The notes under the pieces are model-generated. The model worked only from the letters and a program-made list of their open reading frames with translations, ran no database searches and had not been told where the DNA came from. The position numbers and the translations under genes were made by a program. Below are positions 46,225 to 54,457 of a stretch of 64,000 nt of DNA, in pieces (the stretch's first letter is position 1; each line of letters starts with the position of its first letter). The stretch lies in assembly GCF_029894425.1 (NCBI RefSeq), contig NZ_JARXYJ010000003.1, positions 300,935 through 364,934 of the forward strand, read 5' to 3'. This stretch comes from Streptomyces sp. SAI-127. GTDB taxonomy: Bacteria > Actinomycetota > Actinomycetes > Streptomycetales > Streptomycetaceae.

Positions 46225-47673
46225 CTACAGCAGGGGCCCGAGGTCGCCGTGGACAATGGTCTCGGGGATCGGGGGGCGGTCCCAGAGAGCGAGGATCTCG
46301 TTCGCCATGGCGACGATCGCGCGCGTGTCCCGGTCGCCATACGCCTTGATAGCGGCGGCCGCCAGGCTGCGCGGGACAGCACCGGCGTCGAGCAGGACTC
46401 GCCAGTCCTCCGGCGTGAGTTCGAGGAACTCCAGCCCTGTCAGCCCGGCGATCTCCAGTGGATCGGCAAGCGTCCCGGCGTAGCAGGAGAGGGTACGCAG
46501 GCGTGGCAGCCCGATAACGGGTGCCAGGCTGAATGGTTCACCGTCCCAGACGCCGAGGCTCAGCGCTTCCAGTTCGGGGTGGGCCGCGGCCTCAATGCTC
46601 CTGATGCTCCGGTGGTTGACCCACGCCACGTAGGGAAGTTCGGCCCGGCGGTGCCCGGAGTACCAGTCCCGTTCCGGATCCTGGACCAGGGCGGTGAGGG
46701 ACTCGGCGAACAGTTGGGCTCCGACGCTCTGTTCGTGGTCGAGCACGATGATCTGTCCGGTGTGGCCGCACGGGCCCGGCGTCAGGTCGACGGCGACCCA
46801 GTCCCCGCCGCCGGTGCCGCCGATGACGATCCATCCGGGCGAGCCGACCAGGTCCTGCACGGCGGCGTCCGGCCCGGTGACAGCCGCCTCCATCGCCGCG
46901 TGTTCCCAACGGAACGGACGGCACGATCTGTCGGCGATGGAAACGTCGTCCAGGGAGCCCAGCTCGAAGCCAACCGCGTCGAAGACGCGCTGCGCCGCCT
47001 CGTTGTCGTCACCCCAGTCCGCCCACCGCGCGCGCGTCACCCGGTAGAGCACCTTGATCTCCCCGGGCAGCGCCACTCCCAGACGGGCCTCCGACGCGAC
47101 GATCTCCGCCTCGGTGGCGCCGATCGCCTCGGGTATCCGCTCACGCAACGTCCGTTCCAGCAATGCCAGATCCACGGACGGAGCCGGCCGCGCCCCGGGC
47201 ACGGCCTCGGGCAGGCGGCGCCACGGCTCGGGCACCGCCCCCTCGACCAGGAGCAGCGCCCCCGGGTGAGCGTTACCGAGGCCGGGATCCGCAGCAGGGC
47301 TGGGATCAAACAGATGAAGCACAGCCTTCCCGCTCGGCTCGATCTCCACGGTGAACGCGATGTGGGCAACTTCCGCCGCGGTGAGCGCGTTCCGCACCCG
47401 CTCGATCGCGTCGAACTCCTCCTGCATGTCCGACACCAGCAGGGCACGCCCGGGCTGCGGGCGCCGCCGCTGTACGGGCACGCTCCACGAGCCCCGACCG
47501 ATACTCCCCGCCACGTGGCCGCCCGGCGCCGCGAGGGTCTCCGTGTGGGCTGTCCGCAGGAGCCGCAGCAGAGGCTCCCAGGTGGCGAAATCATGCAGCG
47601 AGGACAACAGCAGCCTCCGGCCGGCTCGGTGATCATGACGGTGGTGATTATGTCGTCCGCCGCCGACAATCAC
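46225..47673 (-). CDS. SUKH-domain protein with leucine-rich-like repeats
   Basis: Up to 482 residues; the start is uncertain because the first ~35 residues are low-quality and LHDFATWEPLLRLLRTAHTE is where recognisable protein begins. An N-terminal domain (to ~165) is followed by a SUKH/SMI1-KNR4 domain: ATEAEIVASEARLGVALPGE then IKVLYRVTRARWADWGDD, and SPGWIVIGGTGGGDWVAVDL. The last ~120 residues carry leucine-rich-like repeats (HPELEALSLGVWDGEPFSLA, VIGLPRLRTLSCYAGTLADP, LTGLEFLELTPEDW). Such proteins are common in Streptomyces and related to immunity functions. It is flanked by unusual repeats (see 46128, 47886, 48778). Confidence 0.8.
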   Translation of the reverse strand: MIVGGGRHNHHRHDHRAGRRLLLSSLHDFATWEPLLRLLRTAHTETLAAPGGHVAGSIGRGSWSVPVQRRRPQPGRALLVSDMQEEFDAIERVRNALTAAEVAHIAFTVEIEPSGKAVLHLFDPSPAADPGLGNAHPGALLLVEGAVPEPWRRLPEAVPGARPAPSVDLALLERTLRERIPEAIGATEAEIVASEARLGVALPGEIKVLYRVTRARWADWGDDNEAAQRVFDAVGFELGSLDDVSIADRSCRPFRWEHAAMEAAVTGPDAAVQDLVGSPGWIVIGGTGGGDWVAVDLTPGPCGHTGQIIVLDHEQSVGAQLFAESLTALVQDPERDWYSGHRRAELPYVAWVNHRSIRSIEAAAHPELEALSLGVWDGEPFSLAPVIGLPRLRTLSCYAGTLADPLEIAGLTGLEFLELTPEDWRVLLDAGAVPRSLAAAAIKAYGDRDTRAIVAMANEILALWDRPPIPETIVHGDLGPLL

Positions 47674-48293
47674 GTCAGCCGTCCGGTGTCGTCCAACAGC
47701 GAGAGATTAGCCGGCGATCAGTTGAATCTGTCCTCCTGTCGGCGCGGCGCTCCTGGCGAGGCAAGAGACGTGCCGGAGCCCCATCGGAGCCAGGCCGTCC
47801 TCGATGCCGAACTCTCACACCGCCGACCTCTGCGCCGGCCCCACAGAAGTCGAGGACGCCAACCGCCTTGCGGCAAAGATCGACACTGAACGCTCAGCTC
47901 GCCAAGTGTCACGCTCACTCGCCAACTGAAGCGCTCAGTCACCCAATGAGCCGACGCACGATAGGTGTCACCAGCGACGAACGCCGACCTGCGGCGCCGC
48001 GTCGGCGAAGCAGGGTATTTGTTACCGGCATCGGCACGCTACTCGTCACCGGCGATGGAATCGGCTGGGTTGCTGTCACCTACACACCACGCCGGAAGCG
48101 GGCCGAGTTTGCCAACGACTCCCGGACGGCTCCCAAAGGGCTCGCCGCAGCGACGGCGGCGCGGAACTCCTGGGTAATGAGGGTGACCGTGCCGCGCTGA
48201 TTCGCAGTGAGACTCCACAACCGCGGCGCGCTGCCGTACGTCCTACTCTTGAGCACCAACCGGAGTCGGCCACGGGGGAACGGGACGCGGACC
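47674..48293. other. Intergenic carrying inverted repeats
   Basis: About 620 bases with no supported gene. It contains CTGAACGCT at 47886 and CCAACTGAAGCGCTC at 47922-47936, inverted relative to the cluster at 46167-46207. Confidence 0.5.
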
Positions 48294-48716
48294 ATGCAGA
48301 AGGACACGGTCGTCCAGCGCATCACACGGTTCTTCTGGATCCCCCGTGGTGCAGGACGGCAGCAACCCACGCCCTATTGGCGGCTGATAGGGGTGTGGCT
48401 GTTGGTGCTCGCCTTCGGGGCCACGGTCACCGCGGTGGGTTGGGACGATGAATTCGGCGGTTCCTACATCATGGCTGTGATGCTCCTCTGGAATGTCGTC
48501 GACGACATCATCGATGGGGTACGGCACCGCTGGCCGGCCGCACTGGCCGCAGTGGCGCCCCTTTCCGGCGCGAGCCGGCTCACCAGCGCCGCCCTGCCCG
48601 GCTCCCTCGAAGCGGCTTGGGCGGCGACCATCGCCTCCGCCGCCGGCGTCACACTCGGGTTCGCGGTGGCCGCCGCGATCACGCGACTCCCGGAGCGCCT
48701 GGCGGCGGCCCGTTGA
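48294..48716 (+). CDS. Small membrane protein
   Basis: 140 residues from MQKDTVVQRITRFFWIPRGA. Three or four hydrophobic segments: LIGVWLLVLAFGATVTAVGW, YIMAVMLLWNVVDDIIDGV, a weaker one around AALAAVAPLSG, and WAATIASAAGVTLGFAVAAA. No signal cleavage site and no family motif. The ATG at 48294 has GGGACGCGG upstream. Unknown function. It ends 60 bases before the direct repeat at 48778. Confidence 0.6.
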   Translation: MQKDTVVQRITRFFWIPRGAGRQQPTPYWRLIGVWLLVLAFGATVTAVGWDDEFGGSYIMAVMLLWNVVDDIIDGVRHRWPAALAAVAPLSGASRLTSAALPGSLEAAWAATIASAAGVTLGFAVAAAITRLPERLAAAR

Positions 48717-48777
48717 GGGTCACGTTCCCGGGTTCGATGGGGGATGCCCGCTGGCTCGGTGACAACAAGGATGCCTT

Positions 48778-48803
48778 TGTGACAACTACCTTGCTTCGGC
48801 TCA
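48778..48803 (+). repeat. Direct copy of the 46128 repeat
   Basis: TGTGACAACTACCTTGCTTC and on, matching 46128-46153 at most positions. A shorter related TGACAACAAGG lies at 48760. Confidence 0.7.
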
Positions 48804-48839
48804 CCCAAGCAGGTGCCGGGCCCGCCGATCGGTGTGAGG

Positions 48840-49397
48840 TCAGTAGTCGAGGTCGAGGTAGTCGATGTCGTTGAGGGTGACGTCGGAGAGTCCCAGAGCG
48901 CGGCTGCCGCTGTCCTGGAAGTAGATCTCTTTGAGTCCTTCGGCGATGATCTGGCGCATCTGCTGGCCGCTGGCGCCGGGGTTGCGGGCGTCGAAGAGGC
49001 GCTGCGCGTACGCCGGGGGGAGATGCACCGTCAGGCGGGGGAATCTTCCGTCGTCGGTCGTACCGATGGGCGCCGTGTACCCGAACCGTGCCGTGGTCTC
49101 CACGGTGATCCCGGTGGCGGTGGCGGCTTGTTGCTGTCGGCGTTTGCGGACCTGGGGCTGCCAGCGCTGCCGTACGGCGGCGTCGATCCGATCCGCGATG
49201 GCCCGGGGCGGGTGCTTGCGTTCGCCTTTGCGGTAGCGCTCCACCGACCGCTGGCTGACGCCGATCTCCTCGGCGACAGCCCGGGTCGTCTTGAGCTGCT
49301 TGATCAGGTAGCCGATCTGCCCTTTGAGTGTCTTGGGCGGCTGGCGGGTGAAGCTCTCCTGGTCGGCCCGCTCGATGGCGTCCTCGATCTCTGCCAC
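48840..49397 (-). CDS. Tpg-like terminal protein, paralogue 2
   Basis: 185 residues, the same length as the tap-linked Tpg at 58687. It aligns end to end: FTRQPPKTLKGQIGYLIKQL, the HTH-like TRAVAEEIGVSQRSVERYRK, VRQRWQPQVRKRRQQQAA, TARFGYTAPIGTTDDGR, then LPPAYAQRLFDARNPGASGQ and the C-terminal DVTLNDIDYLDLDY. The Thr in PIGTTD matches the Thr114 reported as the nucleotide-attachment site of Tpg (from memory). It should be able to cap and prime linear ends, perhaps with different telomere specificity. It stands alone, with no tap beside it. Confidence 0.88.
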   Translation of the reverse strand: MAEIEDAIERADQESFTRQPPKTLKGQIGYLIKQLKTTRAVAEEIGVSQRSVERYRKGERKHPPRAIADRIDAAVRQRWQPQVRKRRQQQAATATGITVETTARFGYTAPIGTTDDGRFPRLTVHLPPAYAQRLFDARNPGASGQQMRQIIAEGLKEIYFQDSGSRALGLSDVTLNDIDYLDLDY

Positions 49398-49819
49398 GGC
49401 TCAGCCCTTCTCGACGGTGGGGTCCTGGCCGCCGGTATCGGCCGGCGGGAACCGGGTGTTGTGCGTGGGGCCGGTGTCGGGCACTGGCCTACTCTCCTTC
49501 GTCGAGGACGGCGTCGCCGCCCTTGATGTGGCGGGCGGGGTTGTAGCCCTGCTCCATGAGGTCGACGGCCCAGAGCATGGTGTGAGTGGGCGCGTTGGTG
49601 GCATTGGGTGGGTGTCAGCGGGATGGGATGCTCGGTGCCTGGTCATGGGGGGTGGTTGCGGCCGGGTCTGCTGTCATGGGGTGACCAAGTGGCTGCTTTT
49701 TTCCGGCGAGTGTGGGGTAGGTCGGCTGTCGTGGGGGTGGCTGTTCCTGTGGTGTGAGGGACAACCGCAGTGACGCTCGCGAGACTTGGACTCGGCAGTG
49801 GGTGGGCGAGGGAGTTCCG
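49398..49819. other. Intergenic with repeated 27-base units
   Basis: No supported gene. It includes copies of a repeat unit at 49669-49695 and 49724-49743 (see findings). G/T-rich sequence dominates. Confidence 0.5.
49669..49695 (+). repeat. 27-base repeat, copy 1
   Basis: TGCTGTCATGGGGTGACC then AAGTGGCTG. A copy at 50334-50360 differs at two positions (GG for AA); a shorter relative is at 49724-49743 (GGCTGTCGTGGGGGTGGCTG). Confidence 0.75.
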
Positions 49820-50278
49820 ATGAGGACGCCTGACGGGCTGGATGAGTTTCGTTGGCGGTGGATGCTTCTTCGCCGTCCGAGGACTGAGTGGTTTTTTCTG
49901 CTGCACGCCGCGACGGGGCCTGCTGGGTTCCAGGATATTCGTGTCTACGGGCGTGACGGGATATCGGATGCGCGGCTGGTGTGGAAGGTGTGTCATCAGT
50001 GCGAGCGGGGTGTCATTTCGAAGATCTCGCTCTCTCCGGATGTGCAGCGGCAAGGTCTCGGTACGCGCCTTGTCGGCAGGGCACTTCTGGACGGTCCGGG
50101 GTATCGCTGGTCGACCAGTAGCCAGTCCCCGGATGGGCGGGCGTTCTTCCGGGCGATGGCGGCTCGCACCGGCGGCGAGTTCGTGGCGGGGGCCCGAACG
50201 TGCGAGCACATCCTGGAGAGTCGGCCCGGGCGCCATAAGCCGGTACTGGACCGGCGCCTCCATCGGGCGCGTCGCTGA
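49820..50278 (+). CDS. GNAT-fold acetyltransferase-like protein
   Basis: 152 residues from MRTPDGLDEFRWRWMLLRRP (a GTG at 49754 is an alternative; the ATG has GGGAG upstream). The segment GVISKISLSPDVQRQGLGTR then LVGRALLDGPGYRW is the GNAT acetyl-CoA motif A (Q-x-x-G-L-G). A CHQC pair precedes it. The C-terminal region is short and ends in a basic tail. Genes of this type often accompany terminal-protein and transposition genes in Streptomyces mobile DNA. The repeats at 49669 and 50334 flank it. Confidence 0.7.
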   Translation: MRTPDGLDEFRWRWMLLRRPRTEWFFLLHAATGPAGFQDIRVYGRDGISDARLVWKVCHQCERGVISKISLSPDVQRQGLGTRLVGRALLDGPGYRWSTSSQSPDGRAFFRAMAARTGGEFVAGARTCEHILESRPGRHKPVLDRRLHRARR

Positions 50279-50333
50279 CGGCCGGCGTTCGGGGTGCTGG
50301 CAGTGGTTCACGGGGCCGGGTCGTGGAAGTGGT

Positions 50334-50360
50334 TGCTGTCATGGGGTGACCGGGTGGCTG
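50334..50360 (+). repeat. 27-base repeat, copy 2
   Basis: TGCTGTCATGGGGTGACC then GGGTGGCTG; partner of 49669-49695. It lies ~90 bases before the HTH-ATPase gene start and could be a protein-binding site for the transposition module. Confidence 0.75.
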
Positions 50361-50450
50361 TCACGGTGTGGTTAGCAGGTTGCGGGCCGGCTGTGTTGGG
50401 TTTGCCTGTTTTTGTGTGGGTGGGTGGCCGGGGCGGGTGGGGTTGGCCGT

Positions 50451-51794
50451 GTGACGGTTTTGCAGGCCCCGGTGGGGGAGGCGGTGTCGGGTCCGGCGGG
50501 TTCGGCGGAGGCTGGCCGGGTGGTGCGGTCGGTGGTGGTGCGGCGGCTGCTGGCGGTGGAACGTGAGGGCGGTTTGTCGGCGTTGCATGTGCGGATCGCG
50601 GCGGGGTTGGCGGGGGTGTCGGAGCGGACGGTGTGGCGGTGGCTGGCCGAGGGGCGGGTGGAGGCGCGGCCGCGGCGGGGCGGGTTCACGGTGGGCGACC
50701 CGTTGTGGGAGGTGCTCACCCAGGTCGGCGGGAACGTCGCCGAGTTGCGCCGCAGGATGCTCCGGGCACAGGAGGAGGGCGTGCTGGAGCGGTGGGGGGC
50801 GGAGTTGGTGCCGTCCCTGGCGACGCTGCACCGTGCGATCAAGGGCGAGCTGAGGGCGGGCCGGGTGCTTCAGGTCGCCCGCACGGCGTCGGGCCGGGTG
50901 GAGCCGAGCCGGTACGACCGGGCCCTGGCCGAACTCGGCTTCACAGATGGTGCGAACGGCCCGCCGGTCGTGGACGGCCCGGACGCCTTGCCGTCGGATA
51001 CCGATGGTGAGGAACGGCCCGGCGCGGTGAAGACCGCTTCGCGGGCCCGGGTGTCGGGTGGGGTGCGTCTGTATGCGCCGGGGGCGCGGCTGGTGTCCAC
51101 GCGGCAGGTGGCCCAGGTGGTGGAGGCGGTGGGGCACACGGTTGCCGCGCGGGGGATCGGCTGCGTGTACGGGGACACGGGGCTGGGGAAGACGGTCGCG
51201 GTCGAGCAGGCTCTGCATCTGCTGCCTGGCCGGGTGCCGGTGTGGCGGGCGGTGGTGGGGGTCAGGCCCGGGCTGCCGCAGGTGCGGGCCGCGTTGTGCG
51301 AGGCGCTGGGGCTGCCGTCGGGGTCCTTGACCCATCGTGCCGGTCCGGCTGACCAGGCGCTGGCGGAGGCGCTGGCCGAGCCGGGTGTGCTGTTCCTTGA
51401 CGACGCGCAGCGTTTGTCGCCGCCGGTGCTGGACTACCTGCGCCAGCTGTGGGATTCGCCGGGTTGTGCGGCTGCCCTGGTGCTGTGCGGGGCGGGCAGT
51501 GAGCGGGCGCTGGCCCGGGCCGCGGCGATGCGTTCCAGGGTCCTGACCTGGCATCAGGTCAGCCGTCTCGACACGGAGGATGTGCCGCGGACGCTGGGTC
51601 TGTTTCACCCGGTGTGGGAGGACGCTGATCCGGCCGACCTGGGGCGGGCGGATGAGCAGACTGCCCGCGGTAACTTCCGTACCTGGGCGAAGATCACCTC
51701 GCATGTCTGTGCGGCCCGGGGCCGCGACCCTGGTGCGGGCGTGGATCGGGATGCGATCGGCCAGGCCTGCGCCCGGCTCGGTCCGTACTCATGA
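50451..51794 (+). CDS. HTH-AAA ATPase of a Tn7/Mu-like transposition module
   Basis: About 447 residues from a GTG at 50451 (50412 is possible). The N-terminal 130 residues match the DNA-binding region of the neighbouring DDE integrase: VRRLLAVEREGGLSALHVRI, then GVSERTVWRWLAEG and VPSLATLHRAIKGELRAGR. The catalytic DDE domain is absent; instead residues ~205-447 form a TnsC/TniB-like AAA ATPase with Walker A GDTGLGKTVA, Walker B VLFLDDAQRL, the sensor strand AALVLCGAGSE and the ending LFHPVWEDADPADLGRADEQ. So it looks like the integrase DNA-binding head joined to an ATPase. It might be a target selector or regulator that binds the same ends. Confidence 0.8.
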   Translation: MTVLQAPVGEAVSGPAGSAEAGRVVRSVVVRRLLAVEREGGLSALHVRIAAGLAGVSERTVWRWLAEGRVEARPRRGGFTVGDPLWEVLTQVGGNVAELRRRMLRAQEEGVLERWGAELVPSLATLHRAIKGELRAGRVLQVARTASGRVEPSRYDRALAELGFTDGANGPPVVDGPDALPSDTDGEERPGAVKTASRARVSGGVRLYAPGARLVSTRQVAQVVEAVGHTVAARGIGCVYGDTGLGKTVAVEQALHLLPGRVPVWRAVVGVRPGLPQVRAALCEALGLPSGSLTHRAGPADQALAEALAEPGVLFLDDAQRLSPPVLDYLRQLWDSPGCAAALVLCGAGSERALARAAAMRSRVLTWHQVSRLDTEDVPRTLGLFHPVWEDADPADLGRADEQTARGNFRTWAKITSHVCAARGRDPGAGVDRDAIGQACARLGPYS

Positions 51795-51876
51795 CGGCCC
51801 CTCTTACGCGCCCGGGGCACACCGGTTCCGGCGGCGGAGCACCTCATCCCGTTCGGCGCGGAGGTGAAGCGGCGCG

Positions 51877-54444
51877 ATGACGGACAACGGACCGCGGGAC
51901 ACCCATGGCGGCCGCGGCGTTGACGCGGGAGGGCAGTGGCTGCCACCGCCGGGGGATCCGGCGGGTGTGCTCGGGAAGCAGTCGCTGGTTGCGCTGCGGG
52001 CGCCCGCGGTGCGGCGCCTGCTGGCGTTGCGGGCCCGGGGCGGTCTTTCGCGGCAGCATGTGCGGCTGGCGGGGGAGTGCCTGGGGGCGTCGGAGCGCAC
52101 GGTATGGCGGTGGCTGGCCGAGGCGTCCCGGAGTCCGGCGGCGGCTGCGCATCCCGGAGCCCGCCGCACCGGCCGGTTCGAGATCACCGCGGAGATCCGG
52201 GTGCTGCTGGCGTACTGGCACGGCAACGCCTCCGCAGTCCACCGCCAGCTCGTGGAGCGCGCCGCGGCCGAGGCCGGGGGCGTACGCGCGCAGACGTCCG
52301 GTACTGCCGCGCCCGTCCCGCCGGACCCGGTGGCTGTTCCGGGTGGGGCAGCCCTGTCGCAGGTGCCGCTGCTGGATCCGGTCCCGTCGCTGTCGACGTT
52401 CCTGCGCGCGCTGCGCCGTGATCTGACGGCGGGGGAGCGCGCCGGTCTCGCCATCGGAGCGGAGGCAGCACGCGCCCATGACGTGTTCGGCAAGCGGCCG
52501 CCGTCATGGCGCAACTACGCCTGGGAGACCGACCACGTCCAGGCCCCGCTGCTGGTCGACGCCGACGGCGACCTGGTGCGCCCGTGGATCACCTGGTTCA
52601 TCGACACCGCCACCAAGGTCATCACCGGCACCGCTGTCACTCCGGGCCATCCCTCCCGCGCGTCGGTGCTGGCCGCCTTGCGTGCCGCAGTGGTGCGGGA
52701 TGAGCCCTACGGCCCGGCCGGGGGAGTGCCGGAGCTGGTGAGGGTGGACCGGGGCAAGGATTTCCTGTCGGCGGCCGTCACCACGGCGCTCGGCGCGATG
52801 GGCGTGACGGTCAAGGACCTGCCTGCCTACAGCCCGCATCTGAAAGGCACGGTGGAGAGCCTCAACCGGGCTGCGGACCGGATGCTGTTCGCCGCCCTGC
52901 CCGGCTACACCGCCGGGCCCACCGGGCCCCGCGCGCAGCGGCGCGGTCGTACTGCGGGGGCGGTGTCCGCCCTGTCGTTCCAGGACTTCACCGCGGAGGT
53001 CCTGGCGTGGACGAACTGGTGGAACATCGCGCACCGCCCGAAAGCCCTGTCGGGCCGTACGCCGCTGGAGGCGTGGCAGGCCGATCCGACCCCTGTCACC
53101 GACATCCCCGCCGCCGACCTGTGGGCCTTCACTCTCGAGGACGACGGCCGGCTGCGGAAGCTGACCAGCCACGGCGTGAGCTGGCGCGGCCGCACCTACA
53201 CCGCCGCGTGGATGACCGGCCAGGCCGGCCGCCAGGTCCGCGTGCGCTACATGCCGCACCACGACCACGAGATCGAGGTCTGCGACGCCCGAGGCCGACA
53301 CCTCGGCCCGGCGCACCTCGCGGACGCAGCCACTCCCGAGCAGTTGCAGGCGCTGCGCGAGGCACGTGCGGAGCGCGCCCGGCGCCTGCGCGCCGACGTG
53401 AAGGCCGCCGAACGCCTGCGCCGCCAGCGATTCGCCCCCACCACCAGTGCGGAGCCCGCCCAGCGGCTGGGAGCCGTCACGGCCGCCCAGGTAGAGCGTG
53501 AACTCGCCGCCGCCGACTACACCGACGTCGCACGGCTGGCACTGCCCGACCTGATCCCCGCCCGCCCCGCCTCCGGCGCACTGGCGCACTCCGCCCGCCC
53601 TTGCGGCCGGCACAGCGACGCCCCCGCCCGCCTCCGCTCCAGCAGACCCGCCAGGGGACGTTGCGCCGGAGACCGGCTCCCGACCCGCAGGAGACGCCTG
53701 ATGACCGCGGCCTCCTACCAGTACGTCGACCTGCCCGACGCGGCCGTCGTCACCACCCGGGCCCTGCTCACCGCGCGGGAGAACATCACCGACACCGTCG
53801 CCGCACGCGCCATGATGTGCATCCACGGCGGTGCCGGCCACGGCAAGACGCTCGCGGTCAACACCTGCCTGCACGAACTCGAACCCGCAGAGGATGTCCG
53901 ACGGGTCACCTTCCGTGCCCGCCCCACCGCCCGGGCCGTGCGCTACGAGCTGTTCACCGCGCTCGACCTGCCCGGTGAACCACCCCGCCATCCCAGCGAG
54001 TTCGACCGCCTGCTGAAAACCTCCCTGGCCGAACACCCCCGCACCTTCCTCGTCGACGAGGCCCAGTGGCTCAACGGAGAAGCGTTCGAATACTTCCGCT
54101 ACCTGTGGGACGAGCCCGCCACCCGCTTCGCGGTCGTCTTCGTCGGCGGCGAGGGCTGCCACACCGTGCTGCGCCGCGAACCGATGCTCTCCTCCCGCAT
54201 CTTCATCTGGCAGCACTTCACCCGCCTCACCCCAGATGAAGTCCAGCAGGTCATCCCCCTGTTCCATCCGGTGTGGGCCGACGCCGACCCCGACGACATC
54301 GCTTTCGCCGACAGCCACGCCGCCCATGGCAACTTTCGCGCCTGGGCCCAGTTGACCGCCCACACCCGTACCGCGCTCGCCCGCACCGGCCGGCCCCGGG
54401 CCGACCGGGAACTGCTGCGCTGGGCCTTCAGCCGCCTCGCCTGA
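51877..54444 (+). CDS. DDE integrase (TnsB/Mu-like) in frame with a TnsC-like ATPase
   Basis: 855 codons without a stop. Residues ~40-85 hold the HTH (VRRLLALRARGGLSRQHVRL, GASERTVWRWLAEAS); the catalytic core has Asp219 in WETDHVQ, Asp291 in VRVDRGKDF and Glu327 in KGTVESLNRA, a D,D(35)E triad typical of TnsB, MuA and retroviral integrases. A Mu-type C-terminal barrel follows (LEDDGRLRKLTSHGVSWRGR). After residue ~570 the sequence loses protein character for ~35 codons, then the ATPase begins. In another frame this junction reads LAAGTATPPPASAPADPPGD and ends in TGA overlapping ATG 53701, so two coupled genes were probably fused by an indel near 53600. GGAGGTG precedes the ATG at 51877. Confidence 0.85.
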   Translation: MTDNGPRDTHGGRGVDAGGQWLPPPGDPAGVLGKQSLVALRAPAVRRLLALRARGGLSRQHVRLAGECLGASERTVWRWLAEASRSPAAAAHPGARRTGRFEITAEIRVLLAYWHGNASAVHRQLVERAAAEAGGVRAQTSGTAAPVPPDPVAVPGGAALSQVPLLDPVPSLSTFLRALRRDLTAGERAGLAIGAEAARAHDVFGKRPPSWRNYAWETDHVQAPLLVDADGDLVRPWITWFIDTATKVITGTAVTPGHPSRASVLAALRAAVVRDEPYGPAGGVPELVRVDRGKDFLSAAVTTALGAMGVTVKDLPAYSPHLKGTVESLNRAADRMLFAALPGYTAGPTGPRAQRRGRTAGAVSALSFQDFTAEVLAWTNWWNIAHRPKALSGRTPLEAWQADPTPVTDIPAADLWAFTLEDDGRLRKLTSHGVSWRGRTYTAAWMTGQAGRQVRVRYMPHHDHEIEVCDARGRHLGPAHLADAATPEQLQALREARAERARRLRADVKAAERLRRQRFAPTTSAEPAQRLGAVTAAQVERELAAADYTDVARLALPDLIPARPASGALAHSARPCGRHSDAPARLRSSRPARGRCAGDRLPTRRRRLMTAASYQYVDLPDAAVVTTRALLTARENITDTVAARAMMCIHGGAGHGKTLAVNTCLHELEPAEDVRRVTFRARPTARAVRYELFTALDLPGEPPRHPSEFDRLLKTSLAEHPRTFLVDEAQWLNGEAFEYFRYLWDEPATRFAVVFVGGEGCHTVLRREPMLSSRIFIWQHFTRLTPDEVQQVIPLFHPVWADADPDDIAFADSHAAHGNFRAWAQLTAHTRTALARTGRPRADRELLRWAFSRLA
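53701..54444 (+). CDS. TnsC/TniB-like AAA ATPase (own start codon)
   Basis: 247 residues if started at the ATG 53701, which overlaps a TGA (TGATG) in the integrase's other frame and has CAGGAGA upstream. Walker A is GGAGHGKTLA (~residue 44), Walker B is TFLVDEAQWL, the sensor is FAVVFVGGEG and the tail is LFHPVWADADPDDIAFADSH then AAHGNFRAWAQLTAHTRTAL. TnsC-type ATPases choose targets and activate the transposase. It can be made alone from this start or as the second half of the 855-codon reading. Confidence 0.8.
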   Translation: MTAASYQYVDLPDAAVVTTRALLTARENITDTVAARAMMCIHGGAGHGKTLAVNTCLHELEPAEDVRRVTFRARPTARAVRYELFTALDLPGEPPRHPSEFDRLLKTSLAEHPRTFLVDEAQWLNGEAFEYFRYLWDEPATRFAVVFVGGEGCHTVLRREPMLSSRIFIWQHFTRLTPDEVQQVIPLFHPVWADADPDDIAFADSHAAHGNFRAWAQLTAHTRTALARTGRPRADRELLRWAFSRLA

Positions 54445-54457
54445 CCACCACGCCGCC

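Noticed and set aside
46060..47889. A 609-codon plus-strand frame opposite the SUKH/LRR gene
   Set aside because: The minus-strand protein has a recognisable domain; the plus-strand frame has none and is a codon-bias shadow.
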